Of a stretch of 64,000 nucleotides of DNA, positions 62,176 through 64,000 are shown piece after piece (the stretch's first letter is position 1; every line of letters starts with the position of its first letter). A program made the translations under genes and the position numbers. A model generated the notes under the pieces. The model was not told the origin of the DNA and did not search any database. It was given only the letters and a program-made list of their open reading frames with translations. The stretch is taken from the NCBI RefSeq assembly GCF_000504285.1, contig NZ_KI632511.1:6678154-6742153 (forward strand). Reading direction: 5' to 3'. This DNA comes from Actinospica robiniae DSM 44927 (GTDB taxonomy: Bacteria; Actinomycetota; Actinomycetes; Streptomycetales; Catenulisporaceae).

Positions 62176-62580
62176 ATGTCCCTGGACGTCTCCCCCGACC
62201 TGTTGGCCGCCGCGGAGCGCGGAGAGGTCGCCGACCAGGAGTTCGCCGCCTGCGTGCGTGCCTCGCTGCCGTACGCCTGGCACATGATCAGCGGCCTGGC
62301 CACGCGGCTGCACGTCGAGGGCGGCCCCTTCGTCGACAACACCGTCCCGCCGAACACCCAGGAAGAGCGCGGCCAGCTGCTGCGCGCGCTCGCCTCGGAC
62401 TCGATCCGCGGCTGCCTCGAGCGCTACTTCGGGGTGCGGCTCGCCTTCCAGAACTGCCACCGGGTCGCCGTCTTCCCGGCGGCCGACGGCCAGCCGGGCA
62501 TGGAGTCCGGCGCCTATCGCCGTTTCGTCTCGCCCCGGGCCCAGTTGCTCAACCAGTCGCCGGAGTTGCGCGACTGCTGA
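62176..62580 (+). CDS. SCO5389-family protein
   Basis: 134 residues; ATG at 62176 with GGAGAG upstream. MSLDVSPDLLAAAERGEVAD, PYAWHMISGLATRL, LLRALASDSIRGCLERYFGV and LNQSPELRDC match the SCO5389 family, which lies beside nucS in streptomycetes too. Function unknown. Confidence 0.85.
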   Translation: MSLDVSPDLLAAAERGEVADQEFAACVRASLPYAWHMISGLATRLHVEGGPFVDNTVPPNTQEERGQLLRALASDSIRGCLERYFGVRLAFQNCHRVAVFPAADGQPGMESGAYRRFVSPRAQLLNQSPELRDC

Positions 62581-62712
62581 GTGACCGGCCCCGGGCGGGG
62601 CGAATCCGAGACGGGGGAGGGGGAGGCACGACGCGGTACCGAAGGGAGTGATCGGCGCAACTGTCAGAGGCTTGTGTTGGACTGCACTGGAGGGATCGAC
62701 ACCCCGGTGGGG

Positions 62713-62781
62713 AGAGACCGGTCGTGGCCGCGGCACGCGCAGTGGAGGGCGTCGTGCGGCAGAAGGCCACGACCGGTCTCT
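62713..62781. promoter_or_regulatory. Long inverted repeat between SCO5389-like and hbd genes
   Basis: AGAGACCGGTCGTGGCC (62713-62729) is the exact reverse complement of 62765-62781, with a 35-nt GC-rich loop and a TTTT run (62786-62789) shortly after. It is the main feature of the 374-bp gap 62581-62954. It is either a terminator for the upstream gene or a leader structure of the downstream gene. Confidence 0.55.
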
Positions 62782-62954
62782 GTGGTTTTCTCCCGCCGCC
62801 CCCGCCGTTGCTTGCTGCAGCGGCCGCGTGCGCGTGCCGTCGTCGATCTGTGTCGCCGCTCACACTGTCCGAGCCCGCGCCCGTCGTAGATACTGACGAG
62901 TAACCAATGGCCGTACCCTGGACCAGGGACGGTACGAGCGTGAGGGAGCCGGCA

Positions 62955-64000
62955 GTGTCGCGGGACTTCAGAACAGTGGGCGTGGTGGGCCTTGGCACGA
63001 TGGGCGCCGGGATCGCGGAGGTCCTGGCCCGCAACGGGCTGCACGTCTTCGGCGTCGAGATGGACGCCGCCTCGCTCAACCGGGGCCGCGCGCACGTGGC
63101 CCACTCCACCCGGCGGGCGGTGGCCAAGGGCAAGCTCAGCCCCGAGGACGCCGCCGCGCTGCTGGACCGGATCACCTTCACCGCCGAGCTGACCGACCTG
63201 GCCGAGGCCGACCTCGTGATCGAGGCCATCCCGGAGCGGCTCGAGCTCAAGCGCCGGCTCTTCCAGCGGCTCGACGAGATCTGCCGGCCCGAGGCCGTCT
63301 TCGCCACCAACACCTCCTCGCTCTCGGTCACCGAAATCTCGGTCGCCACCTCCCGGCCCGGCCGGGTCGTGGGCATCCACTTCTTCAACCCGGCGCCGGT
63401 GATGAAGCTGGTCGAGATCGTGCGCACGGTGGTGACCGAGCCGGACGTGCTCGCGGACGTGGAGGCGCTGGCGCGGCGGCTGGGCAAGTCCCCGGTGGTC
63501 ATCGGCGACAAGGCCGGGTTCATCGCCAACGCCCTGCTGTTCGGCTACCTCAACCACGCCGCCACCATGTACGAGGCCAGATACGCCAGTCGCGAGGACA
63601 TCGACGCGGCCATGCGCCTCGGCTGCGGCCTGCCGATGGGCCCGCTGGCGCTGCTCGACCTGATCGGGCTGGACACGGCCTACGAGATCCTCGACACGAT
63701 GTACAAGCAGTCGCGCGACCGCCTGCACGCGCCGGCCCCGATCTTCAAGCAGATGAAGACGGCCGGCCTGCTCGGCCGCAAGAGCGGCCGCGGCTTCTAC
63801 ACCTACGAGCAGCCCGGCGTGCCCACGGTCGTGCCGGACGAGGCGACGCCCGAGAGCGTCAAGCATCCGGTGCCCGGCCGCGCGATCGAGCGGATCGCCG
63901 TCGTCGGCTCGGGCACCATGGCCAACGGCATCGCCGAGGTCTGCGTCAAGGCCGGCCTCGCCACGGTCCAGATCGCGCGCGGCACCGAGAAGGCGCAGGC
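62955..64000 (+). CDS. 3-hydroxybutyryl-CoA dehydrogenase, partial at right edge
   Basis: 348 residues visible; the frame runs off the window. GTG at 62955 with GGAG 6 nt upstream. NAD-binding motif VGVVGLGTMGAGIAEVLARN, then VIEAIPERLELK, FATNTSSLSVTEI, VVGIHFFNPAPVMKLVEIV (catalytic His), and GFIANALLFGYLNHA. A second NAD-binding start, RIAVVGSGTMANGIAEVCVK, appears near residue 313, so this is the long double-domain form as in SCO5385. It acts on (S)-3-hydroxybutyryl-CoA, upstream of the ethylmalonyl-CoA route. Confidence 0.92.
   Translation, partial: MSRDFRTVGVVGLGTMGAGIAEVLARNGLHVFGVEMDAASLNRGRAHVAHSTRRAVAKGKLSPEDAAALLDRITFTAELTDLAEADLVIEAIPERLELKRRLFQRLDEICRPEAVFATNTSSLSVTEISVATSRPGRVVGIHFFNPAPVMKLVEIVRTVVTEPDVLADVEALARRLGKSPVVIGDKAGFIANALLFGYLNHAATMYEARYASREDIDAAMRLGCGLPMGPLALLDLIGLDTAYEILDTMYKQSRDRLHAPAPIFKQMKTAGLLGRKSGRGFYTYEQPGVPTVVPDEATPESVKHPVPGRAIERIAVVGSGTMANGIAEVCVKAGLATVQIARGTEKAQ

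Noticed and set aside
1-64000. CRISPR arrays, rRNA genes, secondary-metabolite core enzymes, phage structural genes
   Set aside because: None were seen on reading both strands.

Overview
The window is high-GC DNA from an actinomycete. A Streptomyces-like or Catenulisporales-like bacterium fits best. This rests on gene content: NucS/EndoMS mismatch endonuclease, SCO5389-like and SCO2400-like families, MeaA-type mutase, DUF317 and DUF2637 transfer-associated proteins, frequent GTG/TTG starts and very high GC. The species cannot be fixed by reading alone.

Region 1 (1-3160): the start of a membrane-anchored helix-turn-helix protein runs off the left edge. Across a promoter region with three TGGACAAT/ATTGTCCA boxes it diverges from three small, exported, cysteine-containing proteins.

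Region 2 (about 3163-30848): an integrative conjugative element of about 27.7 kb. It holds a tyrosine integrase, two excisionase-like HTH proteins, a SPPY-type DNA methyltransferase with a degenerate partner, and a type IV secretion operon. In order the operon encodes a VirB2-like pilin, a VirB6/TrbL-like membrane protein, a PrgI-family protein, VirB4, a VirD4-like coupling ATPase, a replication-relaxation protein and an exported lysozyme-like protein. These genes overlap or abut. A run of small element genes follows (winged helix, DUF317, DUF2637), then an anti-sigma-type ATPase and an orphan prepilin peptidase. The right arm, 26.3-30.8 kb, is a junk yard: a truncated PKD/lectin gene fused head to head with a truncated IS256 transposase, a SMI1/KNR4-like gene, ISL3 debris, a HigBA-type toxin-antitoxin pair, and a 3' piece of a tRNA gene that probably marks the right attachment site.

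Region 3 (30.9-43.2 kb): chromosomal envelope and carbohydrate genes. A family-2 glycosyltransferase diverges from an anchored CBM-plus-GH16-like protein. Next come a YihY/BrkB membrane protein, an EACC1-like protein, a SCO2400-family protein, a GGDEF-EAL protein translationally coupled to an alpha-oxoamine synthase, and a GH18 chitinase preceded by two DasR-type boxes.

Region 4 (43.5-50.5 kb): a six-gene, tightly overlapping phosphonate-type operon (FAD oxidoreductase, phosphonatase-like HAD hydrolase, lipoprotein, two permeases, ATPase) with a divergent GntR/UTRA regulator.

Region 5 (50.5-64 kb): core genes. These are an MscS channel, HNH endonuclease, 4-alpha-glucanotransferase, a DUF5130-like protein, ethylmalonyl-CoA mutase, NucS, an SCO5389-like protein and the start of a 3-hydroxybutyryl-CoA dehydrogenase. 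The mutase and dehydrogenase suggest an ethylmalonyl-CoA pathway neighbourhood. A complete IS4-family element with a 10-bp target duplication splits a small unknown gene here, and precise removal would restore its reading frame.
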